From the NCBI GenBank assembly GCA_944321965.1, contig CALUNH010000012.1, forward strand, positions 1 to 64,000: a DNA stretch of 64,000 nucleotides, read 5' to 3'. This document shows positions 43,456 to 50,719 of this stretch, piece after piece. A model generated the notes under the pieces. The model had not been told where the DNA came from. It searched no databases and was given only the letters and a program-made list of their open reading frames with translations. This stretch comes from an uncultured Alistipes sp. Its GTDB lineage: Bacteria > Bacteroidota > Bacteroidia > Bacteroidales > Rikenellaceae. Every line of letters starts with the position of its first letter. Position 1 is the stretch's first letter. The translations under genes were made by a program, and so were the position numbers.

Positions 43456-44592
43456 TCAGTCGATTGGCTGCTGGGCGAATCCGGCGAGGTTGTAGCTGAC
43501 CGGCACGGTACTTCCGGCCACGCGATAAATGCCGTATTTGAAGTAGTATCCGGCTTCGTCATTGCGTCCGATAAGGATCTCCCGGTTGTCGACCAACTTG
43601 CGGGACTGTCCGTCGCAAAGCATCGCCACGTCGAGGCGTCCGGGCTGCAGGATCGTTTCGGCCTCACCGCCGTAGCGGGTCCAGCGGACCTCGACGGTGA
43701 AGGTGACCCAACGGTCCTTCGGGAACTCCGCGAAGGGCATCTTGGCGGCGATTGTCGACGCCTTGAATTCCGAGGTGACGGGCTGCATTACCCCGGCCTT
43801 CTCGGGGTTGGCGTTGCAACGGTCGTCCTTGTCGGTGAACCAGCGGCGGTCGGAGTTGGCCTTGATGTAGAACCATCCGCCGGAGAATCCGAACGCCAGC
43901 GGGGGATATCCTCCCTGTTCGACCTTCCAGCCGGTCGGATCTCCGGCCTTCCAGATCGTGCGGCCCTTGCGGTCGGTGGCTTCGACGCGGCGGTAGGCGA
44001 CCTCCTTCTTGATGACGACCGTATCGTACAGGGCGACGAACTCCTCCGTCGAAAGCTGCCGGACGCGGCCGTCCGGATCCGTCACGAGCGTTCGGTCGGG
44101 CATTCCGTGCCACTGTGCGAAGATGGTCGAGACCCGGCCGTCGAGCTCTTTCGGGACGTAGACGGCAAAGGTGTATCGCCACGCCGTACCCTGGGGGCAA
44201 ATTCCCTTGCCGTGGTGGTAGACGGTCTTCATCTTCTGCGCGGCGGCATAGGCATCGGGCGTCATCTCCGCGAAATCCGCGGCCGTAGCGTAGCAGTACG
44301 AGAGTTCCGAGCGGCCCTTGGTCTCGCCGGGGCTGTATCCCTTGAGGGTGTTGTCCTCCGCTCCGAGCGTGAAGCGGAAGGAGGGTTTTCCGTCGTACAT
44401 CCGGGTGTAGTCGCGGCACAGCGCCTCGGGCTTCCGGATTCCCACGGCGACCCACTCGCCGTCGATCACCTGTTCGCGGCGTGCCGAATCGGCCTGGATG
44501 TTCACCCGTTCGGCGATGGGTTGCAGTTCGGGTTGCTGGGCCGCTGCCGCTGCCCCGACGAGCAGTGCCCCGAGGATTCCGATCGTTTTCAT
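43456..44592 (-). CDS. Heparin lyase I (PL13)
   Basis: A 378-residue secreted lyase that cuts highly sulfated heparin and heparan sulfate by beta-elimination. It has a signal peptide (ALLVGAAAAAQ). Family residues are visible: Cys 132 in GICPQGTAW, His 162 in AQWHGMPDR, and Lys 352 with Tyr 356 in YFKYGIYR, matching the catalytic His, Lys and Tyr of heparinase I. The start MKTIGILG lies one base after the stop of the PL12 gene, so translation is probably coupled; upstream in-frame Met codons fall inside that gene. It is the last gene of the operon. Confidence 0.92.
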   Translation of the reverse strand: MKTIGILGALLVGAAAAAQQPELQPIAERVNIQADSARREQVIDGEWVAVGIRKPEALCRDYTRMYDGKPSFRFTLGAEDNTLKGYSPGETKGRSELSYCYATAADFAEMTPDAYAAAQKMKTVYHHGKGICPQGTAWRYTFAVYVPKELDGRVSTIFAQWHGMPDRTLVTDPDGRVRQLSTEEFVALYDTVVIKKEVAYRRVEATDRKGRTIWKAGDPTGWKVEQGGYPPLAFGFSGGWFYIKANSDRRWFTDKDDRCNANPEKAGVMQPVTSEFKASTIAAKMPFAEFPKDRWVTFTVEVRWTRYGGEAETILQPGRLDVAMLCDGQSRKLVDNREILIGRNDEAGYYFKYGIYRVAGSTVPVSYNLAGFAQQPID

Positions 44593-44593
44593 C

Positions 44594-46600
44594 TCAGAGC
44601 TCATAGCCGAAACGGTAGGTTTTGCCGCCGACGCGGATTGCGACGCCGAACCGGCTGCCGGTATTCTCCTGGTCGGGGACGATGGCGATCGAACCCTTCC
44701 GGGCATCGTCGTCGGGTGTGATGACGGTGATGAGCCAGAGACTCTCCCCGGCCTTCTTGGGCATCTCGACGGCGTAGGCCGGACGCTCCTCCTTTTTGCG
44801 GTAGGCGTTCGAGACCCATCCCTCTTCCTGCCGGATCTTCACCGGAACGCTCCCCGAGCTTTTGATGCGGATGTTGTTTCCGTCATCGAAGAGCGTGCGG
44901 AGCGTGCCGTCCTTGGCGAACTCCACCTTGCCGGGGCAGAGGTTGAAGTGCACGCCGACGGTCCCGGCAGCCGCCCCCGTGGCGAGGTCGGCGATTACGA
45001 GCAGCCCGTCCTGCGTGGCGAAGAAGGCCCGGCGGTGTGTGAGACCCTCGTAGGAGGGGTTCTCGGTGACGAGTACGGTCTCTTCGGGCGCGGCCTTCCA
45101 CAAGAGGAGCTTCGAGTCGGTAGAGTCGAGGTTTCGGTTGTCGAGCGTCAGGGTGTTGTGCACGCGGGTCTGGCGGAACCAGTTGCGCTGGGCGAGTACG
45201 GCGCTGTCGCCGCCGTATACGTAGCTGCCCGAATCGGGGAAGAAGTTGCGGCCGCGGCGCCAGTAGTCGAAGGTTCCGTTGTCGGGCTGGTTGTGCCAGA
45301 AGGCCGGGGGCCCGGCCTTGACGACCGTGACGGTGGCATCCGTATCCCATCCCGTGCGCAGGACGTAGAATCCCGAAGCGGGGAACTGCTGCGAGGTGCA
45401 GTCGGGGAGAGCGCCTTTTCGGCCTTCCGTGGCGAACCACTGGAGCTGGCGGTCGTCGGGGAAGACGCGGCTCCAGTTGCGGAACTGCTTCTTGAGCGAG
45501 GCTTTGTCGTGGCTCTTGGTGTCGCCGAACATCGGGTTGGAGTAGTCGGGGAAGAGGAGGTTCCACGTGACGGTGGTCATCTTCCCGACGGTCTCGATGT
45601 AGGAGGCGGGGAATTCGTCCTCGAAACCGTTCTGACGGGCCATGCCGAGGGCCTTGAGGAAGATGTCGATGGCGGCGATGTGGTATCCGAAGTCCAGTTC
45701 GAACTGCATCCCGTCGGGATAGACCTGGACGCCGATTTCGCGGTTGAGGATCTCGATGCCGCTGCGGCGCCACTCGGGGGCTTCGCGGAACTCCGGGAAG
45801 TAGATGCCTGCGAAGAGCATCCGCTGGGCCTCGAAGAGCAGGTGGTTGCCCTGCTTCGAATAGTTGTGCAGGATGTGGTCGGCGTGCTGGCGGTAGGTGC
45901 GCAGGAAGAGGTTGAGGAATTCGGGCGTGAAGCGCGGCGACTGAATCGTCAGTGCGAACTCCGTCAGCAGGTCCTGCAGCCGTCGTCCGGCCTCCATGGG
46001 CCGCCATGCGAATCGGATGTTTTCGCGTTCGGCGGCGATCTCCTCCTCGGAGGCTCCGGCGGCCTTGAGGCGCTCGACGCCGTCCAGCGGGTTTTTTTTC
46101 ACCCAGTCGGTGTACTGGTCGATCCAGGCGTCGATGTAGCGGTTGTCGCGGGTCAGGTAGTAGCACTTGGCCAGCGGAATGAACCAGTAGTGGCGGTGGA
46201 GCTGCCAGCGGAGTTCGTTGTCCCGCACGGGCCAGTATCGCCAGTCGATGTCGTCGCCGTAGAAGTAGGAGGGCTGATAGCCCTTGTGGGCGTAGAACTT
46301 GTGTTCGAGGGCTTCGTCGGCCTGGCGCTGTTCGAGTTTGCTGACCTTGATGTTTTCGAGGTCGAGCCCGAAGAGCTGCACGGGTTTTCGTGTGCGGAAA
46401 TACTTGAGCAGCTCCTTGTCTGCGGCGGGGATGTTCCCCTTCTCGACGGCCTTTTTCACGTTCTTGAGCTCCGGGCGTTCGAGGTCCAGCAGGTCGTAGA
46501 GCGATTTTTCATCGCCGAGCGTCGGTTTTACCGGTTCCGCGGCTGCCGCTGCCGAGGCGAATGCCAGCAGGGCGCAGCCGATCATCACGATTCGTTTCAT
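44594..46600 (-). CDS. Heparinase II/III family lyase (PL12), second copy
   Basis: A 668-residue secreted heparan sulfate lyase with a signal peptide (to about residue 21, FASAAAAAE). The N-terminal helical toroid is followed by the C-terminal beta domain. Catalytic positions fit PL12: Asn 252 and His 253 (GNHLLF), Tyr 306 (FGYHIAA) and His 481 (VHNTLTLD). The length is standard for PL12. It lies 39 bases after the first PL12 gene. Two stretches are nearly identical at the DNA level to that gene, including 45140-45257. Confidence 0.93.
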   Translation of the reverse strand: MKRIVMIGCALLAFASAAAAAEPVKPTLGDEKSLYDLLDLERPELKNVKKAVEKGNIPAADKELLKYFRTRKPVQLFGLDLENIKVSKLEQRQADEALEHKFYAHKGYQPSYFYGDDIDWRYWPVRDNELRWQLHRHYWFIPLAKCYYLTRDNRYIDAWIDQYTDWVKKNPLDGVERLKAAGASEEEIAAERENIRFAWRPMEAGRRLQDLLTEFALTIQSPRFTPEFLNLFLRTYRQHADHILHNYSKQGNHLLFEAQRMLFAGIYFPEFREAPEWRRSGIEILNREIGVQVYPDGMQFELDFGYHIAAIDIFLKALGMARQNGFEDEFPASYIETVGKMTTVTWNLLFPDYSNPMFGDTKSHDKASLKKQFRNWSRVFPDDRQLQWFATEGRKGALPDCTSQQFPASGFYVLRTGWDTDATVTVVKAGPPAFWHNQPDNGTFDYWRRGRNFFPDSGSYVYGGDSAVLAQRNWFRQTRVHNTLTLDNRNLDSTDSKLLLWKAAPEETVLVTENPSYEGLTHRRAFFATQDGLLVIADLATGAAAGTVGVHFNLCPGKVEFAKDGTLRTLFDDGNNIRIKSSGSVPVKIRQEEGWVSNAYRKKEERPAYAVEMPKKAGESLWLITVITPDDDARKGSIAIVPDQENTGSRFGVAIRVGGKTYRFGYEL
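45140..45257 (-). repeat. 118-bp segment shared with the neighbouring PL12 gene
   Basis: It matches 47156-47273 at 114 of 118 positions. It encodes the region from the Gly-rich SYVYGGD to the catalytic His and LTLD. The genes are far less alike elsewhere. Confidence 0.8.
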
Positions 46601-46639
46601 GTCGGTTTTCCTGGTTTTTCGGTTGTATGTTTTTTTGAA

Positions 46640-48577
46640 CTATTTCAGGACGTATTTCCGGCCGTCGACCGTCACGCGGATGGCGCCGCGGCGGCGTTCG
46701 GCCTTGATTTTGGCTTCGGCGGGGCGTTCGGCGGGGAGCAGGACGGTGATGAAACGCACCTCCCTGCCGGGCTGTTTCTCCGCCGTGAAGGCGTAGGCCG
46801 GACGGGGGTTGCGCGAACGGTAGACGTGCGAAACCCACCCCTCCTGCGGCTCCGCAGCTTCGGCCCCGAAGACCTGTACGAGGAGGTTGTTCCCATCCTC
46901 GAAACGGGTTGCGACGCGCCCGGCCGCGAGCTCCTCTTCGGGCTGGCCCTCCGCGAGGTTGTAGTGCAGGGCGACGCGGCCCGCGGCCTCGCCTGCGGCC
47001 ACATCCTCGATGACGAAGAAGCGCCGGTCGACGAACCACACCGTGCGCCGGTGCGCAAGGCCCTCGTAGGAGGGGTTCTCGACCGTGAGGATGTCGGTTC
47101 CGCCGACGGTCTCCCAGCGGAGGCACTTCGAGTCGGTTGCATCGAGGTTGCGGCCGTCGAGCGTCAGGGTGTTGTGCACGCGGGTCTGTCGGAACCAGTT
47201 TCGCTGGGCCAGTACGGCGCTGTCGCCGCCGTATACGTAGCTGCCCGAATCGGGAAAGAAGTTGCGGCCGCGGTGCCAGATTTCGAAGGTCCCGTTGTCG
47301 GGCTGGCAGTGCCAGAAGGCCTGGGGCCCGGCCTTGAGGATCATCACCGTGGCGTCGTTGTCCCAGCCGTTGCGCAGGACGTAGAATCCCGAGGTGCGGA
47401 ACGCTCGCGAGAGATACCCCGGAGCGCAGCCTTCATCCCCCTGTGTGGCACGTTCGCGGATGAGGGCGTTTTCGGGGAATACCGTCAGCCATTCGCGGTA
47501 GGATTCGAGCAGGTGAGCCTTCTCCTGCTGCCGGTTGTCGCTGAAGAGCGGGGTGGTGTAGTCGGGGTAGGAGCAGTTGAGGTGGACGTCGATCATGCGT
47601 TCGACGGTCGTGAGGTATTCGGCGGGGAATTCGCCGCGGTAGCCGTTGGCGTCCATCATCTGCAGGGCCTTGAAGAAGATGTTGATCGACTCCAGGTGGT
47701 AGTGGGGGTCGAGTTCGTACTGCATACCGTCGTCGTAGACCTGTTTGCGGATTTCGCGGTTGAGGATCTCGACGCCGGTGGCGCGCCAGTGAGCGGCGTC
47801 GCGGAACTCGGGGAAGAAGGCCCCGGCGAAGAGCAGCCGCTGGGCCTGGAACAGCAGGTGGTTGCCCGAGGCGGAGAAGTGTCGGGTGATGTGTTCGGCG
47901 TGACGGTGGTAGTTTTCGAGGAACTGCAGGAGGAACTCCCCGTCGAATGCCCGGGCGGGCAGGAAGTAGAGGAACTGGTGGATCTGGAACTCCAGACGGT
48001 CGCTCACTTCGAGGGGCCGCCAGGCGAAGTAGACGTTGTCGGCCGAGGTCCAGTCGCCGATTCGGCTTTCGTCATACTCGGTGAGGGGGTTCTTGCGGAT
48101 CCAGTCGAGGTATTCGGCGCACCACTCCGCAGCGTAGCGTTCGTCGCCCGAGCGGCGGTATGCCTTTCCCATGGGGACCCACCACTTCATGCGGTGCAAC
48201 TGCCAGCGGAGTTCGTTGTCCCGCACGGGCCAGTACTGCCAGTCGATGTCGTTGCCATAGAAATAGGAGGGCTGGTAGCCCGAATGGACGAAGAAGCGGT
48301 GTTCGAGGGCTTCGTCGGCCCAGCGCTGCTCGTCGGGGGTGATCTCCGGGGCGTCGGTCTCGACTCCGGGGCAGCGGACCGAGGTGCGGTTGCGGAAATA
48401 GGCCAGCAGGACGTCGGCGGCTGCCGGGTCGTTGCCTGCGGCGTGATATCGGGCGACCTCTTCGAGTCCGGGGCGGGTGAGGTCGAGCAGGGCGAAGACG
48501 GTCGAATCGGTTTGGGCCATTCCCGGCAGGCCGAGGAGCAGGGCCAGCAGCGGGGCGAGGAGTTTGGCGGTTTTCAT
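46640..48577 (-). CDS. Heparinase II/III family lyase (PL12), first copy
   Basis: A 645-residue secreted lyase with a signal peptide (LLALLLGLPGMAQ). The helical N-terminal domain has YQPSYFYGNDIDWQYWPV. Catalytic positions are Asn 239 and His 240 (GNHLLF), Tyr 293 (PHYHLES) and His 468 (RVHNTLTLD). It is the first gene of the minus-strand operon. Its promoter and the operator copy at 48753-48788 lie upstream. Differences from the second PL12 may give a preference for another sulfation pattern. Confidence 0.93.
   Translation of the reverse strand: MKTAKLLAPLLALLLGLPGMAQTDSTVFALLDLTRPGLEEVARYHAAGNDPAAADVLLAYFRNRTSVRCPGVETDAPEITPDEQRWADEALEHRFFVHSGYQPSYFYGNDIDWQYWPVRDNELRWQLHRMKWWVPMGKAYRRSGDERYAAEWCAEYLDWIRKNPLTEYDESRIGDWTSADNVYFAWRPLEVSDRLEFQIHQFLYFLPARAFDGEFLLQFLENYHRHAEHITRHFSASGNHLLFQAQRLLFAGAFFPEFRDAAHWRATGVEILNREIRKQVYDDGMQYELDPHYHLESINIFFKALQMMDANGYRGEFPAEYLTTVERMIDVHLNCSYPDYTTPLFSDNRQQEKAHLLESYREWLTVFPENALIRERATQGDEGCAPGYLSRAFRTSGFYVLRNGWDNDATVMILKAGPQAFWHCQPDNGTFEIWHRGRNFFPDSGSYVYGGDSAVLAQRNWFRQTRVHNTLTLDGRNLDATDSKCLRWETVGGTDILTVENPSYEGLAHRRTVWFVDRRFFVIEDVAAGEAAGRVALHYNLAEGQPEEELAAGRVATRFEDGNNLLVQVFGAEAAEPQEGWVSHVYRSRNPRPAYAFTAEKQPGREVRFITVLLPAERPAEAKIKAERRRGAIRVTVDGRKYVLK
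47156..47273 (-). repeat. 118-bp segment shared with the second PL12 gene
   Basis: Counterpart of 45140-45257, with four base differences in 118. A second similar stretch lies near 48190-48280 against 46200-46285. Confidence 0.8.
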
Positions 48578-48682
48578 GGGTGTCGCAGGTTTTCGGTTTG
48601 GGTGGTTTCAGGGTTTCGGAGGCGTCTGCGGACTTCGGATTCCGCGGCCGGACCGCGGCGTCCGGGGATTCCGGCGCAAAGA

Positions 48683-48690
48683 CAAAGATA
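48683..48690 (-). promoter_or_regulatory. -7 element of the PL12-PL12-PL13 operon
   Basis: TATCTTTG on the minus strand fits TAnnTTTG. It lies 98 bases downstream of the operator copy C start at 48788. No -33 TTG is present. Confidence 0.65.
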
Positions 48691-48752
48691 CGACAAAGCG
48701 GCGAGCTCTTTTATCAGAATCTCACAAACCTCGGCGGAAATTCTGCAAAGGA

Positions 48753-48788
48753 GTATCAGATTTGTGCAACCGGATGCCGCATTTGTCG
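48753..48788 (-). promoter_or_regulatory. Putative HTCS operator, copy C
   Basis: Read on the minus strand, this 36-bp element has ACAAA repeats 21 bp apart and matches copy A at 26 of 36 positions. I predicted its position from the 98-bp spacing of the other two copies and found it there. Confidence 0.75.
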
Positions 48789-48825
48789 AATTTCGGCCTC
48801 GGGAGGGGCTTGCGGCGGGGTTTTA

Positions 48826-48861
48826 GGACAAATTTGGGATTCGATTCTACAAAATCGAAAG
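48826..48861 (+). promoter_or_regulatory. Putative HTCS operator, copy B
   Basis: The 36-bp element has ACAAA starts at 48828 and 48849, 21 bp apart, and begins 98 bp upstream of the -7 box at 48924. It also holds a TTCGATT / AATCGAA inverted repeat. Confidence 0.75.
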
Positions 48862-48923
48862 AGTTTTGCACACGATCCGGGATTTTGGGGACAAACGCCG
48901 GGGCCCGGGCGAGCGCTTTTTCC

Positions 48924-48931
48924 TAAATTTG
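48924..48931 (+). promoter_or_regulatory. -7 element of the sulfatase-PL15 operon
   Basis: TAAATTTG fits TAnnTTTG. No -33 TTG is seen, and operator copy B lies at the fixed distance upstream. Confidence 0.65.
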
Positions 48932-49052
48932 CCATACTGAAAAACCGTCCGGACCTCCGGTTCCGCCGCTGCGGCCTGCCGCCGACCCGCCTGCTTCGGG
49001 GTCGTCGCGCACGGCTGCCCGAACCCGGTCCTCCGGGAACCTGAAACCGCTT

Positions 49053-50462
49053 ATGACCGACCTGAACACTTCCGCTTTGGCGGCGGTTCTTGCCGCCGTA
49101 GCGACGGCCGCCGATGCCTCCGCCGCCCCGATTTCGAAGCCTGCACCCTCCGCCGGGCAGCAACCAGACATCATCGTCATCATGACCGACCAGCAGACGG
49201 CCGGAGCCCTGTCGTGTGCCGGGAATCCGTGGGTCCGAACCCCGGCGATGGATTCCCTGGCGGCCGACGGCGTTCGTTTCACGCGGGCCTACTGCCCCTA
49301 TCCGCTGAGCGGACCGTGCCGGGCCTCGCTCATCACGGGCCGGATGCCCTTCGAGGTGGGGGCCACCGACAACGGCGTGCGCCCGACGGCCGAAGCCATG
49401 CGCGAAGGGATCGGGCACCGCATCGCGGCGGCGGGTTACGAATGCCTCTACGCCGGGAAGTGGCACGTCCCGGAAGTGAACCTCCCCGATTCGGGCACGG
49501 GATTCCGGCGCATCGCGAAGATGGGCGACCCGACGCTGGCTGCGGCGTGCGACGAGGCGCTCGGGGATTACGACGGCGACAAGCCCCTCTTCCTGGTGGC
49601 GTCGCTGCTCAATCCGCACGAGATCTGCGAATACGGCCGCAACGAGACCCTCCAGTACGGCGAACTGGAACCCTTCGCGACGGGGGAGTGCCCGAATCTT
49701 CCGGCGAACTTCATGCCCTCGACCTATGCGGCCGAGGCCCTGACGTTGGAACGCGCCGCCTCGCCCCGCTACCACGACACCTACACCTATACCCAGGACG
49801 ACTGGCGCCGCTACCTTTATGCCTACTACCGTTTTGTCGAGCGGGTCGACCGCGAGGTGGGGCGGATCGTCGGGGTGCTCAAAAAATACGGTCTTTACGA
49901 CGATGCGGTGATCCTCTTCCTGTCGGACCACGGCGACGGCGCGGCGGCCCACGGCTGGAACCAGAAGTGGAACCTGCAGGAGGAGGTCGTCAACGTGCCG
50001 CTGATCGTCAAGTCGCCGAAGGGCCGGGGGCTGCGGGGTGCGGTGAACACCGCGGCGCTGTCGAACGTGGGGCTGGACCTCTACGCCACGGTGTGCGACT
50101 ATGCGGGCGTGGCGCTCGATCCGGCGCGTTACCGGGGCCGGAGCCTGCGCCCCGTGGCCGAAGGGCGTGCGGAGACGCTCCACGAGGAGGTCTTCGTCGA
50201 GACGCTGCTTTCGGGTGTGGGGATGCGCGGCTGGAGCATCGTCGGACCCCGCTACAAGTATGTGCTCTACCAGTGGGGCCGCAACCGCGAGGCGCTTTAC
50301 GACCTGCAGTCCGATCCGGGCGAGATGGTCAATCTGGCCGTCGATGGCCGCTATGCCGGGGAGCTTGCCCGCCTGCGCCGGGCGCTTTACGAGTGGGGCG
50401 TGCGGATCGGCGAGCAGCGCCTGATCCGGAATATGACCCCTTACGCCCGAACCGGGGAGTGA
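49053..50462 (+). CDS. Ser-type sulfatase (S1), candidate uronate 2-O-sulfatase
   Basis: A 469-residue sulfatase. The N-terminus is an Ala-rich likely signal (to about residue 25). Metal-site residues start in IMTDQQ. The formylglycine motif is Ser-type, S86-G-P-C-R90, followed by ASLITGR; it needs the radical SAM maturase anSME, which is not in the window. A later metal/catalytic region has LSDHGDG. Length and the MTDQQ style fit sulfatases acting on unsaturated uronate 2-O-sulfate in heparan sulfate disaccharides, but the position specificity is inferred from the locus. It heads operon 3. Confidence 0.85.
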   Translation: MTDLNTSALAAVLAAVATAADASAAPISKPAPSAGQQPDIIVIMTDQQTAGALSCAGNPWVRTPAMDSLAADGVRFTRAYCPYPLSGPCRASLITGRMPFEVGATDNGVRPTAEAMREGIGHRIAAAGYECLYAGKWHVPEVNLPDSGTGFRRIAKMGDPTLAAACDEALGDYDGDKPLFLVASLLNPHEICEYGRNETLQYGELEPFATGECPNLPANFMPSTYAAEALTLERAASPRYHDTYTYTQDDWRRYLYAYYRFVERVDREVGRIVGVLKKYGLYDDAVILFLSDHGDGAAAHGWNQKWNLQEEVVNVPLIVKSPKGRGLRGAVNTAALSNVGLDLYATVCDYAGVALDPARYRGRSLRPVAEGRAETLHEEVFVETLLSGVGMRGWSIVGPRYKYVLYQWGRNREALYDLQSDPGEMVNLAVDGRYAGELARLRRALYEWGVRIGEQRLIRNMTPYARTGE

Positions 50463-50526
50463 TCCCGCGGAGTGTTCTGGCCGTCAGCCTGCCGTGCTGG
50501 CCCGGCCTTCTCTCCGCCCCGACAGC

Positions 50527-50651
50527 CGGGCCCGCCGAATGTCCTGCAACCCGGATCTGCCGACCCGGACCCGCCGAACAGCCCGCGACCCGGCCCTGCC
50601 GACCCGCCCTCCCGGACCCGCCGAACGGCCTGCGACCCGGACCTGCCGATC
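50527..50651 (+). repeat. Three 39-bp tandem repeats between sulfatase genes
   Basis: Units lie at 50527-50565, 50566-50604 and 50613-50651, with an 8-base insert before the third. They are very C-rich and about 80-90 percent alike. The 257-base gap between the two sulfatase genes is mostly this array; no gene or promoter was seen in it. Confidence 0.75.
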
Positions 50652-50719
50652 CGACCCGACCCCGGCATCCGAACCCTTGACACGAACAACCAAACTCCGT
50701 TGACCGGAACCAAAACTTT

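Larger units (their letters stand above)
48578..49052. other. Divergent regulatory region of the lyase and sulfatase operons
   Basis: These 475 bases hold no gene. They contain two operator copies in opposite orientation (48753-48788 and 48826-48861) and two -7 boxes (48683-48690 minus, 48924-48931 plus). The leaders are long: 105 bases before the PL12 gene and 121 bases before the sulfatase gene. Confidence 0.8.

Noticed and set aside
44498-48826. Plus-strand open frame of 1442 codons opposite the PL12 genes
   Set aside because: It spans two genes and a regulatory region, has Val/Glu/Gly-rich composition and no domains.
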